A stretch of 64,000 bases of DNA, taken from Nemopilema nomurai. Lineage: Eukaryota > Cnidaria > Scyphozoa > Rhizostomeae > Rhizostomatidae. Positions 35,640-45,732 of this stretch are shown here, piece after piece. The notes below the pieces were generated by a model. That model searched no databases. It had not been told where the DNA came from and was given only the letters and a program-made list of their open reading frames with translations. Where the stretch lies: positions 992,001 through 1,056,000 of the forward strand of contig ML133499.1 of the NCBI GenBank assembly GCA_003864495.1, read 5' to 3'. The position numbers and the translations under genes are program-made. Within the stretch, counting starts at the first letter, position 1; the number at the start of each line of letters is the position of its first letter.

Positions 35640-36180
35640 TCCGTCTTTCTAGATCTTCCTCTCTTTCTAGATCTCCCTCTCTTTCTAGATCTTCCTCTCC
35701 TTTTAGATCTTCCTTATTTTTTAGACCTCCCTCCCTTTGTTTTTAGATCTCCCACTCTTTCTAGATCTTCCTCTCTATCTAGATCTCCCTCTCTTTCTAG
35801 ATCTTCCTCTCTTTCTAGATCTTCCTCTCCTTCTAGATCTCCCTCTCTTTCTAGATCTTCCTCTCCTTTTAGATCTTCCTTATTTTTTAGACCTCCCTCC
35901 CTCTGTTTTTAGATCTCCCACTCTTTCTAGATCTTCCTCTCTTTCTAGATCTCCCTCTCTTTCTAGATCTTCCTCTCCTTTTAGATCTTCCTTATTTTTT
36001 AGATCCTCCTCTCTTTTTAGATCTTCCTCTCTTTTTAGACCTCCCTCCCTCTGTTTTTAGATCTCCCACTCTTTTTAGATCTTCCTCTCTTGTTTAGATC
36101 TTCCTCTTTTTTTAGATCTTCCTCTTTTTTTAGATCTTCCTTTCTTTTTAGATCTTACTCTCTTTTTAGATCTTCCACTT
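35640..36180. repeat. 18-bp minisatellite (TTTCTAGATCTTCCTCTC)
   Basis: About 28 copies of an 18-bp unit such as CTTTCTAGATCTTCCTCT, each with an AGATCT (BglII) site. A longer variant block (CCTTATTTTTTAGACCTCCC) repeats at about 35711, 35879 and 35990. Open frames of Leu/Asp- and Ser/Arg-rich type result from the 6-codon period and are not genes. Confidence 0.95.
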
Positions 36181-36791
36181 GCATCTGTAGTCAATCAGTT
36201 GCTCTGTACAATTAAAACTTGTCCAACTGTGTGCATTTTAAATTCGCTTTGCAATATTCTCCACAATTCCAAAAGCACTCGGCGTACATATCAGGGGTCG
36301 TGAGCTCGAGTCTTGCTCGGGCGGTTTCTCTCCGCAGTCTCTATGATAATTCCATAATTGTATAAGATCACTCTTCAAACAATGTACATTGGTAGTCAAT
36401 ATTTGCGTCTCTTGCAATTGAACTGAGTTCAAGCAACGCCCACTGTCGCTTCCTGTGCGGGTTTTGAGCTTGCGTGCTTGCCTTTTATGCTAATTTGTCA
36501 TTGGTATGCAGCATAAAACGACACAAGTAGCATACTCTTTAGCTTGTTCGTAATGTTGCAAGTAGATAAACAGCTCTTTTGTTTTGCCCCTTGTTGCTTC
36601 ACACAACCTGTTAATAGTGTATTGGTCGTCATGGGAAATTGAACAAGCAAGGCCATTGCTGATTGCGTTTTTTGCAAACAGTAGCATATTCATAAGGAAG
36701 CATTTCTTGAACGCCAGTCTTTTACACGTCTGATTACGGCTTTGTTTGCGAGAGACGAATTAAAGATAGCTTTGCTGCTACGAATAACAGG
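36181..36791. other. Upstream region of GPCR 7
   Basis: No repeats or RNA genes recognised. It presumably contains the promoter. Confidence 0.4.
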
Positions 36792-37727
36792 ATGGTGCCA
36801 ACTTGTAGCCAATGGGGTATCGAGGCATGGAACATATCCACCTTTATGACCAGCAATCGCGTTTGTGCCATTTTCAATGCCAGTTTAGCGCTGCCAACGA
36901 TACTGCTGAACTTCCTTGTCATGGCTGCGATCCTTACATCGAACTTGAAAGCTGAGCCGTGCTACCAGCTGCTGTTGAACCTCGCCTCCACTGACTTACT
37001 TGCCGGTTTATTTTTGATGCCTAATAACGTTATCATGTTCGAGCGGATTGCGGAGGGCAGAGACCCCTGCGAATTCGCCATCTACACTATCCCCTTTGGA
37101 TTTCTCCTTGCGTTCGCGTCATTTTTCGCAATAACGATGATTGCCGTGGAGAGATACATTTGCGTTTTTCATCCGTATTTTCAGAGATCAAGCATCAATG
37201 CGAAAACAATCAAAATCGCTGTCTTGTGTTCGTGGGTTGTGTCGGCTTGTTTTGTGACACCCTTGTTCATCCCAGGCTCCTCTCCTGCGCTAGAACTATT
37301 GTCTCTATTTGTCGCAGTTATTGGCACATCTGCAAATGTATACTGCTATCTTAAAATACTTCTGCAAGCGAGGGCAGTTCGTCTTCAAATAGTCCAAGAC
37401 GCAGCGCGGTTCTCTCAACGACGAATCGCCTCGAAGGACAAGAATCTTCTGTTTGTGGGTGGTATGATTGTAGTCTCCCTGTCCATTTGCTACAGTCTTG
37501 TCGTAGCCAACAACTTGTTGGATGTCTTGGGAATAGACGACCGGACACTACGCTATTTTAAATGTTGGGAGTGGACCCTTGTGGCCGGTAATTCGCTTAT
37601 AAACCCGGTAATATCTTGTGTATTCAATCCACCGCTGAGACGAGTGATTGTCAAATTGATAAAATGCAGGTCGCAAAATAGGATCGCCTTAGAAATGATT
37701 AACAGTAGAGACCAAACAATAACATGA
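36792..37727 (+). CDS. Class A orphan GPCR 7
   Basis: A complete single-exon frame of 311 codons from ATG at 36792. Features are N-terminal Cys5, sequon Asn14 (WNIST), NLASTD with Asp68, Cys93, AVERY (Glu120-Arg-Tyr), loop 3 RAVRLQIVQDAARFSQRR, KDKNLLFVGGMIVVSLS, CYSL in TM6 (the proline of CWxP is lost), CWEW, and NSLINPVISC with Asn271-Pro. The tail of about 35 residues resembles that of GPCR 6 in length. Loop 2 has no Cys. Ligand unknown; GPCR 6 is its likely sister gene. Confidence 0.94.
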   Translation: MVPTCSQWGIEAWNISTFMTSNRVCAIFNASLALPTILLNFLVMAAILTSNLKAEPCYQLLLNLASTDLLAGLFLMPNNVIMFERIAEGRDPCEFAIYTIPFGFLLAFASFFAITMIAVERYICVFHPYFQRSSINAKTIKIAVLCSWVVSACFVTPLFIPGSSPALELLSLFVAVIGTSANVYCYLKILLQARAVRLQIVQDAARFSQRRIASKDKNLLFVGGMIVVSLSICYSLVVANNLLDVLGIDDRTLRYFKCWEWTLVAGNSLINPVISCVFNPPLRRVIVKLIKCRSQNRIALEMINSRDQTIT

Positions 37728-39485
37728 ACAAGGAAAGGTTCCAAAACAAAATTTATTGTGAGGTTTTAAGCGTCCATTATCGTCTAGCTCGTGAAAAATT
37801 TACTTCCAGCAATCTCTTGAAACGCCATCCTGAGCTTTCTTAAATTGGAAATTTCATCTGATATCAATAATTTTGATATTTTTTGTAACTTTTCTCAATT
37901 TGAAAGTTTCAGCTCATTTCAGAAATGTCAGCTATCGATAGTTTTTGATACTATCTCTTTGGCGAAGCTAATATCAAATAGTTCTCTTTCCGTACTTGAT
38001 GAAATGTGCTTCTAGGCGCTTCTTGCTGTTCTAGCTCCTTGGGTGAGCAAAGTTTTATTGACGCAATGATTGCAATTGTTACAAAATCTGACTGTATATA
38101 ATACACTTACACCAGGTACTATTGGTGAAATATGTATGGATAACAGTATTGTTTCGAAGCAGCTTATCGTTGCTGGAAGTTAGCAAATAGAGGACGCTAT
38201 GCGATTGGTAGAAGCTGACGCTTAGCGATGTCAGAGACTCCTATCTTGTGTCAATAATTTCATTTCTCGATACTTTTCAGCTTTGTGGAATGTTTGTTTG
38301 AAATTTGGTCGCTTACTGAAAGGTTTTTAAACAAATATTGATCATAGTTCTGATAGCGTCATGCATTCGTCGTTAGAATGGGATGGACTGTACAATGTAA
38401 TAAAAAGTTCTGTAGTATTGAAATAAAAGCATCTTCTGGTAATAATGGACATTAAGATGTTCGTCAGTGTATCATGATTCTACAGTTCCCAAGCTGGAAT
38501 AAATACTCTTTATATTTTCATTTGTTGAAATCTTTAATTGTAATGTTTAAAGTCGTTGGCTATACGTAGCCAATCTTTCAAATTCTTTACACTATCTGCC
38601 TACTCATTATGTTTAAGGTTTGCATTATCATAATCAAGACTTGATCATCTTGGTGGAATATTTTTTATATTAATATGAATCATTAATCATGCTCATCTGT
38701 TTCATATCAGTTTTGTCAACACATTAAATCATAATACAAATGAATTATGAATTATTTATTTTTGATTAATTGATTATGAAAATTTGATAGTGTTGTGTTT
38801 GGCGAGGCCTGTAAAGCCATGAAAATATTCGAAATCATGGTGAATCATCCTTGCAGTACTTATTTATAAATTCTTTTAGTGATTTTTAATCTGGTTGTTG
38901 CTATTAGTTTTATTATATTGTCATTTATTATATCTTTCCAATAAGCAAAAAAAATTTTGAACATAAAAATCAATAAATGAAAGCAAAGTTTTGCTCTTTT
39001 AAATTTTGTAATTCTGAATGCCATTTTGCGGTAAACGGCTATCAATCACCATTTATTGAATACCTTAAAAATCTTAAAAGTGAATATCTTTTAGCTTGGA
39101 AAACTTTACCATAGGAATGATGTCAAAACGTAATGCTGTATTACTAGTAATGACAATATTTCTTGTTCGGACGCTCCCAAAATGCAAAAAACATTCTTGA
39201 GGATATTTCTATACCAACTTTATTTTCATGTGTTTATGTAGAGTGAAAAAGATGATACCTTAGTTTCTTTGTTTTTTGAAAAGATAACATTTGGATAATA
39301 GCATACCTGCTTATTGTGGTAAATTAAGACACTGCGAAAACAGGCAACATTAATTTTGTTTCTATGCATTATTGTTGTCATGGTGACTTTGCTTTTTAGT
39401 GTTTTATCTTTCAAGATATATTGGTGTGATAATTTTGCAGAAATTTTTTAGAAATGATGGACTTTTGTTTTTATTTTTTCAACGA
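37728..39485. other. AT-rich non-coding sequence
   Basis: 1.75 kb with only chance frames. No repeats or RNA genes recognised. Confidence 0.45.
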
Positions 39486-39489
39486 ATGG

Positions 39490-40375
39490 CTTTGACAACA
39501 TTTATCCAACAAATAGACTCTTGAATGCCATAAGTTTTCTTTTGCCTAATTTTATTCAACAAACAGTCATTTGACAAAATTTCCATAACTTTTAGTCTTG
39601 TGACATGACTTATATAACTGATAGCTTTAGACTATGTTTATTCAACAAAAAGATTTTTGACTCAACTAATACGATAATTAGTCTTTTGACTTGCCTTATT
39701 GAACAAATATTCTTTGGATCACTTTTTCTAACAAATATTATTTTAAGTCAATTTTTTTAACGATAAATCTTTTGACTTCATCCAACAATTAGGCTTTTGA
39801 CTCAATTTACCCAACAGATAGTCTTTTGACTTACCTTACTTAGCAAACAGCACTTTGACTAAATTTATCCAATAAATAGTCTTTTAAGTCGACTTTTTAA
39901 CTTCATTAATACAATAACTAGTCTTTTGACCCAATAAATTCAGCAAAGAGTCTTTAAAGTCGACTTATTTAACGATAAATCTTTTGACGTCATCTAACAA
40001 TTAGTTTTTTGACTCAATTAATCCAGCAAAAAGTCTTTAATATCAACTTACTTTACGAAGAGTCTTGTAACTGAACTAGTACCACAACTAGTTTTTTAAT
40101 CAATTAATCCAGGAAATAGTCTTTAAAGTCGACTTATCTTACGAAGAGTCTTTTAACCTAATTAGTACCACAAATAGTCTGTTTAATCAATTAATCGAGC
40201 AAACAGTCTTTAATACCGACTTCCTTTACGAAGAGTCTTTTAACCTAATTAGTACCACAGCTAGTCTTTTGACCCAATTGATCCAGCAAATGGTTTTTAA
40301 AGTCGACTTATCTTACGAAGAGACTTTTAACTCAACTTATCAAGCCGATTGGCTTTTAAGTCGACTTATTTACTT
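39490..40375. repeat. Degenerate tandem repeat (AGTCTTTTGAC / CCAACAAATAG)
   Basis: Words such as AGTCTTTTGACTCAATTTA, ATCCAACAAATAGTC, GTCGACTTATCTTACGAAGAG and TTAGTACCACAACTAG recur at roughly 30-60 base intervals with heavy divergence. The array is older than the others in this window. Its right end lies against the 3' end of GPCR 8. Confidence 0.75.
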
Positions 40376-40391
40376 ATTTTTAGCTGACTTA

Positions 40392-41309
40392 TCACGCCAC
40401 AACTGTGGTTATCGATTGTCTTTTGTCTCGTCTCCAAAACCTCTTAACCGAAGTTCTTACACTTGTCAAGCGGTAAAACTTAAAAATCGGATTGATTAAA
40501 GAAGTCAAAGTTGCCAAGGTCCATGCCCAGTATGTTAAATACCCTATCAGTCGCTTATTGTTACGATTCGTTACGGCACTCAAGCTAGCCACGACTATTA
40601 TCGGGCAAAAGCAAACAACTGTCGAAACCAGGAGAAGTGCGGCACATATTACGCTGCTTTTGTCTCCAGTTGCGATACTGTTGCGCTGGCTGTTTGGCGT
40701 AACCCCTCGAATTTGTCTTTTGTGCCTCTGTATCAATCGGTATATATTCCCATAGCAAAAGCAATAGATCGCTAAAACAATTGCGCTCAGGAAGATTACG
40801 AACACGTCGAACGTTACCATATCAGCGTTCAGCGTTACGCGTAGCGTCGGGTATAGCGGTGTAGCCCATATGGCTAACAGCACTGTGTAGATCAGTGCCT
40901 TGCATTGCATTCTCTGGTGCTTGAATGGATGGCAGAATAAGAAGTAGCTGTCAATAGCAAGAACGGCTAGAGTTGTTACTGAGACAGCTCCGACTGTGAG
41001 GGACACGGGGGTAGTAAACTTAGTTATAAAGCAGGGGTCCTTTGCCAGGTAAATCATTAGAAACTGGGTGGCTGCCATTGGACTCGCGAAGCAACCCATT
41101 AGCAGATCCGCCATTACTAAGTTTGCGAGCAACGAACCTGTTGTTGTTGTTGTCGTCTTTTTAAAGTCAGATGTGACAACGATGAAGAGGTTGAGACAAA
41201 TTGTCGGTGGGGTTTTCACAATGTTTATTATTATGCAGGCAAGAATGTTTGCGTCCATTGATGCTGTTTTTTCGTAGAAGAGACCAAAGTGATCACATGA
41301 GATGTTCAT
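40392..41309 (-). CDS. Divergent class A GPCR 8 (lacks the DRY/ERY arginine)
   Basis: A single-exon frame of 305 codons from ATG at 41309; a longer reading from a CTG at 41330 is not needed. It keeps the family outline: N-terminal sequon and Cys (MNISCDHFGL), LANLVMAD in TM2, DPC before TM3, CFCP in TM6, YWAWT before TM7 and SLINPIF. Three changes set it apart. The TM3 end reads AIDSYFLFCHP, so Arg3.50 is Ser. TM7 reads NPIFKFYRL rather than NPxISC. Intracellular loop 1 has six Thr in a row. Either it signals unusually, perhaps constitutively or as a non-signalling partner, or it is an early pseudogene, but the frame is fully open. Ligand unknown. Confidence 0.85.
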   Translation of the reverse strand: MNISCDHFGLFYEKTASMDANILACIIINIVKTPPTICLNLFIVVTSDFKKTTTTTTGSLLANLVMADLLMGCFASPMAATQFLMIYLAKDPCFITKFTTPVSLTVGAVSVTTLAVLAIDSYFLFCHPFKHQRMQCKALIYTVLLAIWATPLYPTLRVTLNADMVTFDVFVIFLSAIVLAIYCFCYGNIYRLIQRHKRQIRGVTPNSQRNSIATGDKSSVICAALLLVSTVVCFCPIIVVASLSAVTNRNNKRLIGYLTYWAWTLATLTSLINPIFKFYRLTSVRTSVKRFWRRDKRQSITTVVA

Positions 41310-42625
41310 TTTGTGTTCTTTATACAGCAACTGACAGGTCTATAGTTGCCAAGTATCTCAGTTTTCCGGCTTTTGGCAAGAAATCACTCGAATCTCTTCA
41401 ATCAATTATCTCCTATTCGTGCATAGCAATAGTCCTGAACTCAAATACTTCTGCTGTGAACAATATGTCTGCTAGCAAAAGCCTTTTTTCCTGTAGCAAC
41501 CACATGCAAGGGTGGCACAATCGTTAAATCCAAATGTCGATCATAGTCCAAACATTCTAGGATTTTGCAGATCGTCAGAGGTAACTACCATGTTTCTTGC
41601 GGTTAATCATTCCAAGCTTCCACCTGCAATTCAAAGATGATTTACCAGTATTCAAATTAAGCAGACATTGCACGAGTCAGACCTGTTTCCCTATGACATT
41701 GCTCTGTTATATCCGAGGAAGTTGTCCGCTGTTATATCCAAGGAAGTTGATCTCTTATGCTTCCTGCTTTCTCGATGTCCTGCTTTCTCGATGTCCTGCT
41801 TTCTTGTTTCGCTTTTGAATAACCTAGAGCTACAGCATCAACAACAACCCCGTTGCTCCATTAACTGAAGAGTATTTGCTTTCAATAATGCATAATCTCT
41901 GTTTGCTCATCAACCATGTTATCAACAGAGTTTTATCCTTAAGCATATCTATTTGTGATTCAGTCGTCTTGTGTTTTGCAGCAAATTAGGATCACTCGTT
42001 CAATCCAGACATTGAAAATGATCAATGATTACCATAAGTCGCCTTGCTTGCTATCCTTGTTTAATCCGAAGATTGTAGTCGTTTCTCTAATCAATTTTGC
42101 CCATACAATTTGTTGCTTGTCATCAAATAGCAATCCGTCTATTTGAACATCTGTAGAAACAGTTTTGCGCTATTTTTCTATCGATGGCTTCCCATCAATT
42201 GATTAAACACGGAAAGGGTTATCGATGTTTTTTCATTTGTTGACGAAAGAGCAAATGCAGGCATTTCTAACAGTAGTGTAGCACGACATTCTTAACGGCC
42301 TATCCTCGTTTAACCATGCTTTGTTACAAGAGCGGAGTTGGCTGGTGGGACAAATAAGTTGTGAAATGCACACCAGCGACTAATAAACAAGCCAAAATGT
42401 AGATGACGTCAAGCCAAACCTCCAGTGAGAAAAGTAAATGTATTGGGAAAAAAGTCGCACGAAATCCGTCGTTAACACTCGCAGTGAGCCTTCACTTGGA
42501 TTTCTCGCAAAATATTTATCTGGAAAAAAGTTGAAACGAATGTCAATTTTTTTATTTTCGCTGAGTCCTGACTCATGCCTCCAAACGTTACATTCCAACG
42601 TCGTGAGGTCACTAAAATTTGGGGA
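41310..42625. other. Unique non-coding sequence left of the mobile dimer
   Basis: Only chance frames. No repeats, RNA genes or transposon ends recognised. Confidence 0.45.
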
Positions 42626-42626
42626 T

Positions 42627-42628
42627 TA

Positions 42629-42696
<68 letters not shown>

Positions 42697-42704
42697 CGGT
42701 GATG

Positions 42705-42770
<66 letters not shown>
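42627..42770. repeat. (GAT)n microsatellite, left flank and integration target
   Basis: About 48 trinucleotides of GAT with two GGT/CGGT interruptions. It ends abruptly at ...GATGATGATG followed by ACCATTTCCCG, the left end of the element. The GAT tract resumes at 52714 at the far right end of the dimer, so the two parts were presumably one microsatellite before insertion. Confidence 0.95.
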
Positions 42771-42771
<1 letters not shown>

Positions 42772-42830
42772 CCATTTCCCGAAACTCGCGTTCCTTCGTA
42801 CCGGTTTTACCCTCGGGGTTCCTCCTCTCC

Positions 42831-42860
42831 TATAAATGCCAATCGCAAATCCTGTCAGTT
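42831..42860 (+). promoter_or_regulatory. Core promoter of rep, copy 1
   Basis: TATAAA at 42831-42836 is followed 26 bases later by an initiator-like TCAGTT (A at 42857). The rep ATG follows at 42882, giving a 5' leader of about 25 bases. The same arrangement occurs in copy 2 at 48189. Confidence 0.6.
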
Positions 42861-42881
42861 TGTTGGGGGAGTAAGAGTACG

Positions 42882-43885
42882 ATGACGATGGCAGTAAGAG
42901 CAAGAGGAGCGAAGGCGAAGTGCTGGACATTCACATATACGTGCTGTCCTGAAAATGCGAAGGAGCTGCTTGAGCAACGGCGCGTAGACTTCGCCTACTT
43001 GATTGCGTCCAAAGACACCAGCGACGCAGTTTACAGGAACATGCTGCGTGGCTATGCCATTTTCAGCTGCCAGAAAAGAAAGCACCAGGTGGAGGAGATA
43101 TTAGGCATCGAAGGGAGGCCAGAGAGACTGGAGGTGGCAATAGCCAAGGGCTCGTCCAGGCACCACATGGCTCAGGTCAAGTGCGGGGAGTCCTATTTTG
43201 AAATCGGCGAAAACTCCCTGAAAAGGAAGGACAAAAGCCAATTGGAGGTAATGCGCGACAGGAGGATGCAGGACGCAACGGAAGAGGCAATGGTGGAGGA
43301 ATTTGGGGAATCCTGGCTCCACAGTCAATCGACCGTCGATCGGAGCATCGAGAGACAGAGGACGGAGGTGGCAAAACAGCAGATGCTGGAACGCTTCCAG
43401 AATGCAATCTGCGACAGTGGCAGGAAACTGTCCTCCGGTTGGTTAGAACACAGGGGCCAAGAAGAATAACGTTCGTGGTGGACGAAGAGGGCAATACAGG
43501 GAAGACATTTCTTGCCAAGTACATAATGGCCACGAAAAACGCCTTGTACTTGACGTCGACGTCTTTGCGAGACATTGCCTATGCTTGGCAGGGCGAACAA
43601 TACGTTGTTTTCGATGTGAGTAGAGAAAAGTCAACCAAATTAAATTACTCCACTCTAGAAACAATAAAAAACGGAGTCGTATTCAGCACTAAATACAAGT
43701 CAACTACCAAAGTTTTCCCCATCCCAATTATAATCTGCATGATGAACTGTAAGCCCTATGCCAAAATGATGTCAAATGACAGGTACCACATCGTAGCTCT
43801 AAATAAATCGCAGGACCCACTCGATACCACAATCTCATTAACCATAGAGGACTTTAGATACGCCCAAGAGCCCGAAGACAAATGA
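42882..43885 (+). pseudogene. CRESS-type Rep (HUH-like + SF3 helicase), copy 1, one frameshift
   Basis: The start is chosen at ATG 42882, just after the TATA/initiator pair; the frame reading back into the GAT repeat as poly-Met is spurious. Near the N-terminus, CWTFTYTCCPEN resembles RCR motif I, and MLRGYAIF sits where motif II (His-x-Gln-Gly-Tyr) is expected but lacks the His. The C-terminal part has an SF3 Walker A (EEGNTGKTFLAKY), Walker B (YVVFDVSR), a motif C Asn (CMMNCKP) and an SNDRY arginine-finger region. A missing C at about 43405, relative to copy 2, shifts the frame. The first part therefore ends at 43469, and the helicase part (readable from 43439) is in another frame. Length would fit a Rep of about 334 codons. 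The break lies in a short C run and could be an assembly error. Confidence 0.85.
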
Positions 43886-43954
43886 ATACTTTGCGAAAAA
43901 GTTGTCGTCATTGTTGTTCTTCCTTGATAGGGTTTCGAGTGGGCGAGAAATGCT

Positions 43955-44953
43955 TTGCACTCACTTCAGATATGGGTCTCCGAGCCTCGCATTCGTCCAA
44001 GTGGGCCTCCAATCTCGTTGTGAAGTACACGACGATCAACGTACTTAGTTAAAGATGTGTGCCTGGGCTGGGCTTCTGATCACAAACTTTGCACTCACTT
44101 CAGATATGGGTCTCCGAGCCTCGCATTCGTCCAAGTGGGCCTCCAATCTCGTTGTGAAGTACACGACGATCAACGTACTTAGTTAAAGATGTGTGCCTGG
44201 GCTGGGCTTCTGATCACAAACTTTGCACTCACTTCAGATATGGGTCTCCGAGCCTCGCATTCGTCCAAGTGGGCCTCCAATCTCGTTGTGAAGTACACGA
44301 CAGATCAACGTACTTAGTTATAGATGTGTGCCTGGGCTGGGCTTCTGATCACAAACTTTGCACTCACTCAGATATGGGTCTCCGAGCCTCGCATTCGTCC
44401 AAGTGGGCCTCCAATCTCGTTGTGAAGTACACGACGATCAACGTACTTAGTTAAAGATGTGTGCCTGGGCTGGGCTTCTGATCACAAACTTTGCACTCAC
44501 TTCAGATATGGGTCTCCGAGCCTCGCATTCGTCCAAGTGGGCCTCCAATCTCGTTGTGAAGTACACGACAGATCAACGTACTTAGTTATAGATGTGTGCC
44601 TGGGCTGGGCTTCTGATCACAAACTTTGCACTCACCTCAGATATGGGTCTCCGAGCCTCGCATTCGTCCAAGTGGGCCTCCAATCTCGTTGTGAAGTACA
44701 CGACAGATCAACGTACTTAGTTTAGATGTGTGCCTGGGCTGGGCTTCTGATCACAAACTTTGCACTCACTTCAGATATGGGTCTCCGAGCCTCGCATTCG
44801 TCCAAGTGGGCCTCCAATCTCGTTGTGAAGTACACGACAGATCAACGTACTTAGTTATAGATGTGTGCCTGGGCTGGGCTTCTGATCACAAACTTTGCAC
44901 TCACTTCAGATATGGGTCTCCGAGCCTCGCATTCGTCCAAGTGGGCCTCCAAG
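43955..44953. repeat. Repeat block A in copy 1 (about 7.5 x 134 bp)
   Basis: Units start at 43955, 44089, 44223, 44358, 44491 and on to about 44895, each with GATATGGGTCTCCGAGCCTC and GTGTGCCTGGGCTGGGCTTC. Unit length varies between 133 and 135, mostly through ACGACGATC versus ACGACAGATC. It lies just after the rep stop, between the converging 3' ends. Open frames across it are broken in this copy. Confidence 0.95.
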
Positions 44954-44959
44954 CCCGCC

Positions 44960-45650
44960 ACCATTGAAGGAAGTATAGCAAATTCATACGAGAACGAGAG
45001 CCCAGGTACTCGAACGAAAGTTTTAGAGAGAAGCCCAGCCCAACAGTTTTCAATGCTTTTCTATAGGCTATACAGTACACGAAACCGAGATTAGAAGCCC
45101 AGCAAATCCATACGAGGACGAGAGCCCAGATACTCGAACGAAAGTTTTAGAGAGAAGCCCAGCCCAACAGTTTTCAATGCTTTTCTATAGGCTATACAGT
45201 ACACGAAACCGAGATTAGAAGCCCAGCAAATCCATACGAGGACGAGAGCCCAGATACTCGAACGAAAGTTTTAGAGAGAAGCCCAGCCCAACAGTTTTCA
45301 ATGCTTTTCTATAGGCTATACAGTACACGAAACCGAGATTAGAAGCCCAGCAAATCCATACGAGGACGAGAGCCCAGATACTCGAACGAAAGTTTTAGAG
45401 AGAAGCCCAGCCCAACAGTTTTCAATGCTTTTCTATAGGCTATACAGTACACGAAACCGAGATTAGAAGCCCAGCAAATCCATACGAGGACGAGAGCCCA
45501 GATACTCGAACGAAAGTTTTAGAGAGAAGCCCAGCCCAACAGTTTGCAATGCTTTTCTATAGGCTATACAGTACACGAAACCGAGATTAGAAGCCCAGCA
45601 AATCCATACGAGGACGAGAGCCCAGATACGCGAACGAAAGTTTTATAGAA
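44960..45650. repeat. Repeat block B in copy 1 (about 5.5 x 124 bp)
   Basis: The 124-base unit (starts at about 44971, 45095, 45219, 45343, 45467 and 45591) contains CATACGAGGACGAGAGCCCA, AAAGTTTTAGAGAGAAGCCC and CTATAGGCTATACAGTACAC. It follows block A directly, before the 3' end of the recombinase gene. Units are almost identical, so the array is young or homogenised. Confidence 0.95.
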
Positions 45651-45732
45651 TGGCCTAGTCCCAACAAATTGTGAGATTGAAGAAGAAAACACATGTAAAT
45701 CAAATACGAATTGTGTATTAGATATCTATGTA

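Noticed and set aside
35535..36060. Leu/Asp/Pro-rich frames of 107-125 codons
   Set aside because: 18-bp minisatellite readings.
42630..42881. Poly-Met and poly-Asp readings ahead of rep copy 1
   Set aside because: GAT microsatellite translation. The TATA box, initiator and ATG at 42882 give a better start, and copy 2 lacks the microsatellite there.
43955..45650. CRISPR-like array
   Set aside because: The units are contiguous tandem repeats without spacers in an animal genome.
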